Shown piece by piece: positions 15,426 to 22,958 of a stretch of 64,000 nucleotides of DNA. Source of the DNA: M3007 sp046160625 (lineage in GTDB: Bacteria > Bacteroidota > Bacteroidia > Chitinophagales > Saprospiraceae); the NCBI GenBank assembly GCA_046160625.1, contig JBJXGZ010000145.1, positions 1-64,000 of the forward strand, written 5' to 3'. A program made the position numbers and the translations under genes. The notes beneath the pieces are model-generated. The model saw only the letters and a list, made by a program, of their open reading frames with translations, made no database searches and was not told the DNA's origin. The stretch's first letter is position 1; each line of letters opens with the position of its first letter.

Positions 15426-18400
15426 ATGAACCGACATCTCCTTTACACTCGCCTCTTACTTTTGACCAGCCTCTTTGCCTTTTTGGCAATAGGCCTTTCG
15501 GCTCAAGACCACAGCGCGCGCGAAACCGCGCTCCGTTTCTTACAAGACAACCCCTCCAAATTTGAACTTACCCAAAACGATGTATCCGACGTGAAAATAG
15601 TGCGCGAGTACCGCACGAAGCACAACGGCGTCACACACGTGTGGGTGCAACAACAGCAACACGGCATCCCTGTCTTCAATGGCCTTTTTGGCCTCCACGT
15701 CAAACAAAGTGGAGAGGTGATACACCTCGGACACCGTTTTGTGAGTGACCTCAGCAACCGCATCAACTCCAAGCTGCCTTCCCTAAGTGCTGCAAAAGCG
15801 GTCGAAATGGCAATGATAGATTTGGGCTTCTCTGGCTTCCCAGTCCCATCATTGCGCAACAAAACCAACGAGCAAAACTTTGTGTTCGAAGGCGGCGCAA
15901 TTTCCAGAAAAGAAATCCCAGTGACGGCCGCCTTTGTACTTACCAACAACGGCACCGTACGGCTTTCATGGCAAATGGTCATTGATCAGGCTAATACGCC
16001 CGATCTTTGGACCATCACAGTGGATGCACAAACGGGTTTGATTTCCAACAAACTGAACCACACAGTTTATTGCCAAAATGGCCATGGCCACCGCGGTGGC
16101 GACGCCGGCCAATGTTCTGAAAAGGCCCTGGGTGAATCCTCCATTACCCCTGCCCGCCAAGGCTCGACAGGCGGGAAGGCTACCGAAGGTCAACAGTCTG
16201 CCTTAAATGAACTGCTCATTGACGAAAAATACAATGTGTTTGCCCTTCCATTGGAAAGTCCTATCCATGGCAACCGAAGCATCCAGACCAATCCTGCTGA
16301 TATAGCTGCCTCTCCTTATGGCTGGCTGGATAACAATGGTGCTACAGGACAAGATTTCACATACACCCGTGGCAATAACGTGTGGGCATTTGACGACAGT
16401 GCCAATGACGACACACCTGATCCAAGCGAATCGGCTGACGCTGGCGCGACCTTGAATTTCGACTTTCCTTTTGATCCGAATGCAGAGCCGAATACCAATG
16501 CATTGGGAGCGATCACCAATTTGTTCTACATGAACAACATGATCCACGATGCCTTCTACCGTTATGGTTTTGATGAAGAGTCGGGGAATTTTCAAAGCAA
16601 CAACTATGGCAACGGTGGCCTTGGAAACGACGAAGTGTATGCTCAAGCCATTGACGGTGGCGGTACCAACAACGCTAACTTCTCCACACCTGCAGACGGC
16701 GGTCATGGTCGGATGCAGATGTACGTATGGGATCGCGCTGGTGGCCAAATCGTGAATGTAAATGGTCCTGCAGCAGTGATAGGAAACTATGGAGGCAGTT
16801 CCTCTGACGGCAATGGCTGGGGCGGCGCAATCACTTCCACCCCCGTTACAGGCGATGTTGTGTTCGTGGCCGATGGTTCTTCTCAACCAAACCTCGGCTG
16901 CAATGCGCCTACCAATGATGTGGCTGGCAAAATCGTAATGGTGGACCGCGGCGAATGTGAGTTTGGTAGAAAGTCGCTCAATGTGGAAGAAGCGGGCGGC
17001 ATTGCATGCATCATTTGCAACTTTGAAGATGCAACTGTAGGTATGGGCGCTGGTGCAGTGGGCGCACAAGTAACCATTCCAGTAGTTATGATGACCAAGG
17101 GAGACTGTGACCTTTTGCGCCAATACGCTGGCGCAGGACTAAATATTTCCATTGGATTGCCCAATATTACCGGCCCAGCACAGCGCGATGGTGATTTTGA
17201 CAACGGAATTATTGCGCACGAATTTGCTCACGGTATCTCCAACCGCCTCACAGGCAGCGGCTCCGGATGCCTTGGTAATGCAGAACAAATGGGAGAAGGA
17301 TGGAGCGATTGGGCCAGCCTTATTCTTACAGCAGAACCAGGTGATATGGGAACTGATAAGCGCGGCATTGGCAATTATGCCCTCTATCAAGAAACGGATG
17401 GACAAGGTATCCGCCGCTACCCTTATTCTACGGACATGACCATTGCCCCGCTTACCTATAGTGCAGTGCCTTCCAGCGCCATCCCGCACGGCGTGGGTGA
17501 AGTATGGTCCAACATGGTCTGGGACCTATACTGGGCTATGGTAGAAAAATACGGTTGGGATGCTGACATTAACAATACCACCAGCGGCAATTATCGCGCT
17601 GTACAACTGGTAGTGGATGGTATGAAATTCCAGCCCTGCAACCCTGGCTTTATTGATGGCCGCGATGCCATCATGGCAGCTGATATTGTAAATTACGATG
17701 GAGCAGACACTTGTCTGATTTCTTCTGTATTTGCTCGTCGTGGACTTGGTTACTATGCCGATCAAGGAGAATCAAGTAGTGCTGGTGATGGAATTGAAAA
17801 TTTTGATCCCATCCCTACCTGTATCAAAGAGTTGAAAATCAAAAAGATAACAACTACGCCTACCATTGACCCAGGCGACGATGTGTCGTTTGAAATCACC
17901 GTCACCAACCACAAAGATGAAGTGGCTACCAACGTGATTGTCACGGACGAACTGCCTGCCGGCCTTACCCTTTTGAGTGCCTCTAATGGCGGCACTCTTG
18001 TTGCTGGAAAAGTGCAGTGGGACCTTGGTTCCATGCCCAGCGGCCATGTGATCAAACTAACTTACACAGCCTCGAGCGCAGCAGGTGTTGGCTCCAGCCG
18101 CTATTTCCACGATCTGTTGGATGAGGAAGCTGGAGAGTGGTTTAGTGACATAGTTGATCCAATAACCGGCGAAATCTTTGTCTGGCAGACTGATATCGTG
18201 CATCCAGGTAGTGGAATCGGTGCCTGGGCAGGCCGTGATGTGGCAGTGGCTTCTGACTTCTACTTGGGAACCGCCTTGCATTTAACAGTAACGGGCGCCA
18301 AGCCTGCCTTGCGCTTCTGGCACCAATACAATACAGAGGCGGGTGTAGATGCTGGTTTTGTTGAAGTTCAAGACCAGGCTGATCCTTTGCTGCAATGGCG

Positions 18401-19016
18401 CCGTCTCACACCAGACGATGCAATCCGTGGCGGATACGATGGCTCAGTGCAATACAGCACCTTCGCTATTCCTTTCCTTTCTGGATTCTCAGGCAATTCT
18501 AACGGTTGGAAACAATCATACTTCGATCTGAGTGAATATTCGGGTAAAGACATCACGTTCCGCTTCCGTTTCGGCTCCGATCTTGCTGATGCTCCGGTTG
18601 ATGGCGCCTGGTATATTGACGAAGTAGAAATTATGGATCTGTTCAACTATGCTGGCGAAGCTTGTATCACCGCCGACGGTGGTAGCCAAGCCTGTGCTAT
18701 TGCACCTGAGCATGGCATAATTGTTCAACCTGTGACAGTGGGTACTGATGAGCCTAACAAGCAATCCATTTCGATGCTTGTGCAGCCCAACCCTGCCGAT
18801 GACATGTTGCACATCAGCATAGGACAAGCACTTGAAGGTCAGGTTGTTGCGACGCTGGTGGCAGCAGATGGCCGCTCAGTGATGAACCGTACACTGCAAG
18901 GTTTTGGCCTCGGCCAAGTGCTCACGCTGAATGTGCAGAACGTGCCAGCAGGTGTGTATACCGTTCGCCTCCAAAGCACCGCCGGATACGGTGTGCAGAA
19001 AGTGGTGATTCGGTAG
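15426..19016 (+). CDS. Secreted M36 (fungalysin) metalloprotease with PA, DUF11 and T9SS domains
   Basis: An extracellular zinc protease of 1196 residues. In order: signal peptide (MNRHLLYTRLLLLTSLFAFL), an FTP-type propeptide (about 30-230), the M36 catalytic domain interrupted by a PA domain (about 465-560), a DUF11-like domain (about 805-880), a beta-sandwich region, and a T9SS type A domain (last 80 residues, VQPNPADDMLHISI). The zinc site is HEFAH at 598-602, with the third ligand Glu near 624 in GEGWSD. The propeptide is normally cleaved to activate the enzyme. A palindromic insertion at 16153-16175 adds PARQGSTGGKA near residue 245, in the junction between propeptide and catalytic domain. 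Confidence 0.93.
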   Translation: MNRHLLYTRLLLLTSLFAFLAIGLSAQDHSARETALRFLQDNPSKFELTQNDVSDVKIVREYRTKHNGVTHVWVQQQQHGIPVFNGLFGLHVKQSGEVIHLGHRFVSDLSNRINSKLPSLSAAKAVEMAMIDLGFSGFPVPSLRNKTNEQNFVFEGGAISRKEIPVTAAFVLTNNGTVRLSWQMVIDQANTPDLWTITVDAQTGLISNKLNHTVYCQNGHGHRGGDAGQCSEKALGESSITPARQGSTGGKATEGQQSALNELLIDEKYNVFALPLESPIHGNRSIQTNPADIAASPYGWLDNNGATGQDFTYTRGNNVWAFDDSANDDTPDPSESADAGATLNFDFPFDPNAEPNTNALGAITNLFYMNNMIHDAFYRYGFDEESGNFQSNNYGNGGLGNDEVYAQAIDGGGTNNANFSTPADGGHGRMQMYVWDRAGGQIVNVNGPAAVIGNYGGSSSDGNGWGGAITSTPVTGDVVFVADGSSQPNLGCNAPTNDVAGKIVMVDRGECEFGRKSLNVEEAGGIACIICNFEDATVGMGAGAVGAQVTIPVVMMTKGDCDLLRQYAGAGLNISIGLPNITGPAQRDGDFDNGIIAHEFAHGISNRLTGSGSGCLGNAEQMGEGWSDWASLILTAEPGDMGTDKRGIGNYALYQETDGQGIRRYPYSTDMTIAPLTYSAVPSSAIPHGVGEVWSNMVWDLYWAMVEKYGWDADINNTTSGNYRAVQLVVDGMKFQPCNPGFIDGRDAIMAADIVNYDGADTCLISSVFARRGLGYYADQGESSSAGDGIENFDPIPTCIKELKIKKITTTPTIDPGDDVSFEITVTNHKDEVATNVIVTDELPAGLTLLSASNGGTLVAGKVQWDLGSMPSGHVIKLTYTASSAAGVGSSRYFHDLLDEEAGEWFSDIVDPITGEIFVWQTDIVHPGSGIGAWAGRDVAVASDFYLGTALHLTVTGAKPALRFWHQYNTEAGVDAGFVEVQDQADPLLQWRRLTPDDAIRGGYDGSVQYSTFAIPFLSGFSGNSNGWKQSYFDLSEYSGKDITFRFRFGSDLADAPVDGAWYIDEVEIMDLFNYAGEACITADGGSQACAIAPEHGIIVQPVTVGTDEPNKQSISMLVQPNPADDMLHISIGQALEGQVVATLVAADGRSVMNRTLQGFGLGQVLTLNVQNVPAGVYTVRLQSTAGYGVQKVVIR

Positions 19017-19050
19017 GCCGAAATTTATTTCGGCATAAGTTGTAAAAATG

Positions 19051-19088
19051 AGCGAGCCTCCCACACAATTTGGGAGGCTCGCTTTTTT
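19051..19088 (+). terminator. Strong intrinsic terminator after the M36 gene
   Basis: A 13-bp stem AGCGAGCCTCCCA (19051-19063) with TGGGAGGCTCGCT (19071-19083) is followed by six Ts. It lies 35 bases after the stop codon. Confidence 0.9.
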
Positions 19089-19107
19089 AATGTCTAATGT
19101 CCGAGGG

Positions 19108-19253
19108 AATGTCCAATGTCCAACAAGGAATGTCCAATGTCCAAATAGTTGAGGGCATGGGATTGGTTGTTGATAATGTCATGAAGTCAATGTGAGTAGC
19201 CAAGCGCGAAGCTTATTTGGACATTGGACATTCCTTGTTGGACATTGGACATT
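19108..19253. repeat. Word-type element, TTGGACATTGG family, copy 1
   Basis: A perfect 39-bp inverted repeat (19108-19146 with 19215-19253) encloses a 68-nt loop. The arms are built from the words TTGGACATTGGACATT and CCTTGTTGGACATT. The loop segment 19188-19214 (CAATGTGAGTAGCCAAGCGC and following) is conserved, in reverse orientation, in copy 2 at 50975-51123. The right arm ends three bases before the stop codon of the minus-strand lipoprotein gene. Confidence 0.85.
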
Positions 19254-19255
19254 TT

Positions 19256-19984
19256 TTACTGCCACTGGAACGTATGCTCGTGGCCATTTACTTCCACCGT
19301 GGCCGAACCGTTGCCATTAAAAACGAGCGTACCAGTGAGGGTTTTGGTTTGGCCATTGGCAGTACTCGCAGTAACGGTGGCAAGCCCGCTTCCACCCATG
19401 ATTTTGTAGGTGGTTTTGTCCAGCACCAAATTGGTAAGGTCAAGGGAGACGACGCAATCGAAACTTGGCGAAACTTTACGCAGACTTCCTGTGAGATTGC
19501 CTGTGAGGTCGTAAGTACCGTTCACGACGTAAGAAGCTTCCTGGGGGCTGAGACCGGTGAACGTCAGGTCGCCAATAGTGGCTTCACTGCCCAACCAATG
19601 AGGGCTGGTAAAATTGCCATTACCTTCGATGCCAATGTTGGCGGATTGGGGCACATTGAGGTTGGAGCAAGTCACGAGCCAGTCCATACCGAAAGTGAAA
19701 TTGTAGGTGGCTGCGCCGCCCGTTTTTACCTTGTTGAATGAGGTGTCGCCGGGAACGCCACAACTGTTCAAGTATGCATCAACGATGGCCGCTGCGTCAA
19801 TGGTGGGTGCTGTGAAGCCCGCGGTTCTGTTTGCTACGGCATCTTCGATGATCTCGGCAGCTTCGCTGTTGGTGATGAGTTCAATGATCTCCCCGGGATC
19901 TTTGCGGCAGGAAGTGAGTGTAGCCAATGCCGCAAAAAACAGGACGGAAAAAAAGGGAAGCAGATTTTTTTGAATGCTTTTCAT
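19256..19984 (-). CDS. Hypothetical lipoprotein
   Basis: A 242-residue lipoprotein: the signal peptide ends in the lipobox LTSC with the lipidated Cys at 26, followed by RKDPGEIIELI. The rest is beta-rich with many Thr/Gly/Asn residues (NVPQSANIGIEGNGNFTSPH, LVFNGNGSATVEVNG). No known catalytic motif was seen. It is convergent with the M36 protease gene. I do not recognise the family; it looks like a single-copy Bacteroidota surface or periplasmic lipoprotein. Confidence 0.75.
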   Translation of the reverse strand: MKSIQKNLLPFFSVLFFAALATLTSCRKDPGEIIELITNSEAAEIIEDAVANRTAGFTAPTIDAAAIVDAYLNSCGVPGDTSFNKVKTGGAATYNFTFGMDWLVTCSNLNVPQSANIGIEGNGNFTSPHWLGSEATIGDLTFTGLSPQEASYVVNGTYDLTGNLTGSLRKVSPSFDCVVSLDLTNLVLDKTTYKIMGGSGLATVTASTANGQTKTLTGTLVFNGNGSATVEVNGHEHTFQWQ

Positions 19985-20272
19985 AATGAGTGGTTGGTTA
20001 AAGATGATGAATTGGTGAACTGGTGATTGGTAGCACAGCAGATATTTTTAATGCTGACAATGCAATCGCCGTTTGTGATGAGACAAAGGTGAGGGCGAGC
20101 AAGAGGCATCGGAAAATGGCTTCAACCGTCGGAGTGGTTTGTTCAACCATTGGTTCGAGCGGAAGCCGTTCGTTGATAATAAATAACAGATAGTTGAGCC
20201 GGTGAACTGGACGGAATTACATGCATTTACCTTTAAACCATCTTCCACACTAAGCATCCTACCCACCGCAAT

Positions 20273-21079
20273 ATGTTTAACCCAACTGAGTTTTCCGCTT
20301 TTCAATGGCTGTTGATGCCCATGTTCATTTTTGGCCGCTATGTAGTGCTTACAGCTGTCCTGTATTTTGTTTTTTACGTCTGGAAACGACGTGCCTGGTT
20401 CTATCGAAAAATTCAGCAGCGATTCCCTACTCCTACTGATTATCAAAGAGAAATAGGTTATTCTGCATTGACGTCGTTGATTTTTGGTGGCGTTGCGTGG
20501 CTTTGTTTGGGCACCTCATTTCACTCCTTTACCCAGTTTTATACCGATATTGACCAGTATGGCGTGGGATGGTTGATCGTCAGTATTCCACTCACGTTAT
20601 TGATTCACGACACGTATTTTTACTGGATTCACAGATTGATGCATTGGCCTCCGGTTTATCGCCTGATCCACCTTACACACCACCGTTCGGTGAATCCTTC
20701 GCCTTGGGCCGCTTTTGCTTTTCACCCCATGGAGGCCGTGGCTGAGGCGGGCATCATCCCGATTTTGCTCTTGGTGATGCCGCTACACCCGATATCGTTT
20801 TTTGGATTTGTTACCATGATGCTCTTATTCAATGTGTATGGGCATTTAGGTTACGAACTCTTCCCAATAAAAATGTACAAGCACCCCTTGGGCAAATGGC
20901 TCAATACCTCTATTTATCACAATCTACACCACGAAAAATTCACAGGCAATTACGGACTGTATTTCACTTTCTGGGATCGCCTTTGTGGCACCTTACGCGA
21001 GGATGGTTTGCAAAAAGTGGAGGAAGTACATGGAAGGGAACGTCCAATATCCAACCACGCCAAGTCGTGGCAGGCATAG
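20273..21079 (+). CDS. Sterol desaturase / fatty acid hydroxylase family membrane protein
   Basis: A 268-residue integral membrane di-iron enzyme of the fatty-acid-hydroxylase superfamily. The His clusters are complete: HDTYFYWIHRLMH, HLTHHRS and NLHHEKFTGNYGLYFTFWDR. Hydrophobic segments lie near residues 12-37, 60-80, 100-120 and 160-190. Its substrate (lipid or carotenoid) cannot be read from sequence. The last residues SNHAKSWQA are encoded by a small palindrome (CCACG 21055-21059 with CGTGG 21066-21070) preceded by the word GTCCAATATCCAA. The original C-terminus may therefore have been replaced by a repeat insertion. The start ATG at 20273 is the first in frame. Confidence 0.85.
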   Translation: MFNPTEFSAFQWLLMPMFIFGRYVVLTAVLYFVFYVWKRRAWFYRKIQQRFPTPTDYQREIGYSALTSLIFGGVAWLCLGTSFHSFTQFYTDIDQYGVGWLIVSIPLTLLIHDTYFYWIHRLMHWPPVYRLIHLTHHRSVNPSPWAAFAFHPMEAVAEAGIIPILLLVMPLHPISFFGFVTMMLLFNVYGHLGYELFPIKMYKHPLGKWLNTSIYHNLHHEKFTGNYGLYFTFWDRLCGTLREDGLQKVEEVHGRERPISNHAKSWQA

Positions 21080-21113
21080 AAATTTCCAATTAATATCTAA
21101 CTATCAAACAATT

Positions 21114-22688
21114 ATGCAACTCAAACACCTGCTTTCTGCATTTCTCCTGGTCTTGTGCTTCAGCGCTCATGCTCAAAGCGTAAACTGGGCTACTGACATC
21201 GCGCCCATACTCTATGAAAATTGCGCGAAATGCCATCGCGACGGAGGGCTTGGCCACTTTTCGCTCATTGGGTATGCCAATGCGTTCAGCAACCGATCTC
21301 AGATACAGTATCAAACTTCCGAAAGGAAAATGCCACCCTGGAAGCCCGACCCCAGTTATCGCAGCTATGCCCATGAAAACCGGCTGAGCGACGCTGAAAT
21401 ACAGCGTATCAGCGATTGGGTGGACTCGGGTGCTCCATCTGGCGATCTTGCACAGGCGCCGCCTGAGCCAGTGTTTAATGACGACTCGGAAGTGGGCACA
21501 CCCGACCATGTGTTGATGACCCCGTATTTCACCGTCACCGCCACTGACGATGAATACCGTTGCTTCGTTATACCCAACGGCCTCAATCAGGTCTCGTACC
21601 TGCGCGGTCTGGAAGCCTTGCCTGGAAATCACGAGGTAGTGCACCATATTTTGATTTATGAAGACACAACGGGACAAGCTCAAGTGCTTGATGATCAAAC
21701 ACCTAATGAAGCCGGCTATGTCAATTTTGGCGGCCCGGGTGTAAGTGGCGCCAGGCTTGTCGGAGCATGGGTACCCGGATCTCGAACGATACTTGTGCCA
21801 CCATTCATGGGCGTAAAACTCTCGCCTGGTGCCGACCTTATCGTACAAATGCACTACCCCAAAGGCGCAACTGGCATGAGCGACCAGACCCGGCTGAATT
21901 TCTTTTTCACTCCCAGCAACCAAGGGATTCGGGAGATAAAACTCAGCCCCATTCTCAACCACACGCCGCTGTCGCTCGAAAACGGCCCGCTCAATATCCC
22001 GCCCAATGAGCTGAAAACGTATCACGCAAAGTTTACCCTGCCCATCAATGTCTCGGTGCTCAGCGTGGCGCCGCACATGCACCTCATCGGGCGGAGCATC
22101 GTATCCTATGGTGTGACCCCTCAAAATGACACGATTCCGCTTATTCGAATCAATGACTGGGATTTCCATTGGCAAGGCGGGTATTTCTTCCAGCAGGTGC
22201 AAAAACTACCCATAGGCACTAAACTCCATGCTTACGCAACCTACGACAACACGGAAAACAACCCGCACCAGCCGAGTTTTCCGCCCCAAACCGTGACCCA
22301 GGGCGAAGCCACTACCGACGAAATGCTGCTGGTTTATTTTGCCTATATGACTTACCAGCCGGGCGACGAAAACATCCTGCTGGACAGTACGCTGCTTAAT
22401 ACATCTTTGCCATTTGTGACTGAAAATCAAGATGTTGGTTCAATCAGATTCTCCCCTAATCCGGCGCAGGATTTTGTGGATATACAATTTGACCTTTCGG
22501 AAAAGGCAAATTACCGGGTCAGTATAATCGCCCAAAATGGGCAAATTGTGCAGTCTTACGGCGAACAAAAAGATGTGCCGCCAGGTGTTTGTTATGAGCA
22601 TTTGGACATCACTCAATTGCCGCCAGGAATATATTTTGTAGAAGTACAAACATCGGGGGAGGTGTTTCTGGGGAGCTTTGTCAAGTGA
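21114..22688 (+). CDS. Secreted cytochrome c / copper type II monooxygenase-like protein (T9SS)
   Basis: A 524-residue protein with signal peptide MQLKHLLSAFLLVLCFSAHAQ. It has one haem-c domain near the N-terminus (CAKCH at about 38-42 with GLGHFSL) and then the two-domain fold of ascorbate-dependent copper monooxygenases (PHM/DBH type). Candidate copper ligands are visible: HEVVHHILIY, QMHYPKG and APHMHLIG. A T9SS type A domain follows (FSPNPAQDFVDIQF, LPPGIYFVEV). Family members hydroxylate peptides or small molecules; here electron supply through the fused haem is an inference. The start ATG at 21114 is favoured by the signal peptide, although the frame extends back into the previous gene. 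Confidence 0.85.
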   Translation: MQLKHLLSAFLLVLCFSAHAQSVNWATDIAPILYENCAKCHRDGGLGHFSLIGYANAFSNRSQIQYQTSERKMPPWKPDPSYRSYAHENRLSDAEIQRISDWVDSGAPSGDLAQAPPEPVFNDDSEVGTPDHVLMTPYFTVTATDDEYRCFVIPNGLNQVSYLRGLEALPGNHEVVHHILIYEDTTGQAQVLDDQTPNEAGYVNFGGPGVSGARLVGAWVPGSRTILVPPFMGVKLSPGADLIVQMHYPKGATGMSDQTRLNFFFTPSNQGIREIKLSPILNHTPLSLENGPLNIPPNELKTYHAKFTLPINVSVLSVAPHMHLIGRSIVSYGVTPQNDTIPLIRINDWDFHWQGGYFFQQVQKLPIGTKLHAYATYDNTENNPHQPSFPPQTVTQGEATTDEMLLVYFAYMTYQPGDENILLDSTLLNTSLPFVTENQDVGSIRFSPNPAQDFVDIQFDLSEKANYRVSIIAQNGQIVQSYGEQKDVPPGVCYEHLDITQLPPGIYFVEVQTSGEVFLGSFVK

Positions 22689-22730
22689 CGCGTGGGTCTT
22701 GATAGTCAATGACAAGAATTTGCCGCTGTT

Positions 22731-22781
22731 GGAATAATTGATCTTGCCAGCCGCATCACGGCTGACTTGATCAATTATTCC
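22731..22781. repeat. Compound hairpin downstream of the monooxygenase gene
   Basis: An outer perfect 13-bp arm GGAATAATTGATC (22731-22743) with its complement at 22769-22781 encloses an inner CAGCCG/CGGCTG stem (22748-22753 with 22759-22764). It has no T-run. The design (variable outer arm, GC inner hairpin) resembles the elements at 2380 and 5431. Confidence 0.7.
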
Positions 22782-22832
22782 TCACTCCCTTAGCGTCCTC
22801 GCCAACAACAACTCATGTTCTCCACACGCAAG

Positions 22833-22867
22833 CAGCCGGGCGGAAAATTTTTCCACCCGGCTGTTTT
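22833..22867 (+). terminator. Intrinsic terminator before comEC
   Basis: CAGCCGGG (22833-22840) pairs with CCCGGCTG (22856-22863) with further pairing GGAAAA/TTTTCC inside, followed by TTTTA. It ends the upstream transcript. Confidence 0.8.
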
Positions 22868-22886
22868 ATTTATCGAATAAAAAATG

Positions 22887-22894
22887 TAATTTTG
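22887..22894 (+). promoter_or_regulatory. -7 box of comEC
   Basis: TAATTTTG matches TAnnTTTG and lies 64 bases before the ATG at 22959, just after the terminator of the previous unit. Confidence 0.5.
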
Positions 22895-22958
22895 TTAGCC
22901 TCTCGAAAACACTTCCACCAATTGTTAACCCGCTATCCCCCAAGGATAAATCCTCCAA

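Noticed and set aside
16203..17123. 306-codon frame antisense to the M36 protease
   Set aside because: Composition rich in His/Cys/Arg as expected from reverse reading; the sense frame holds the zinc site.
21090..22202. Long open frame antisense to the cytochrome/monooxygenase gene
   Set aside because: No recognisable domains; it mirrors the coding strand, which has a signal peptide, haem motif and T9SS domain.
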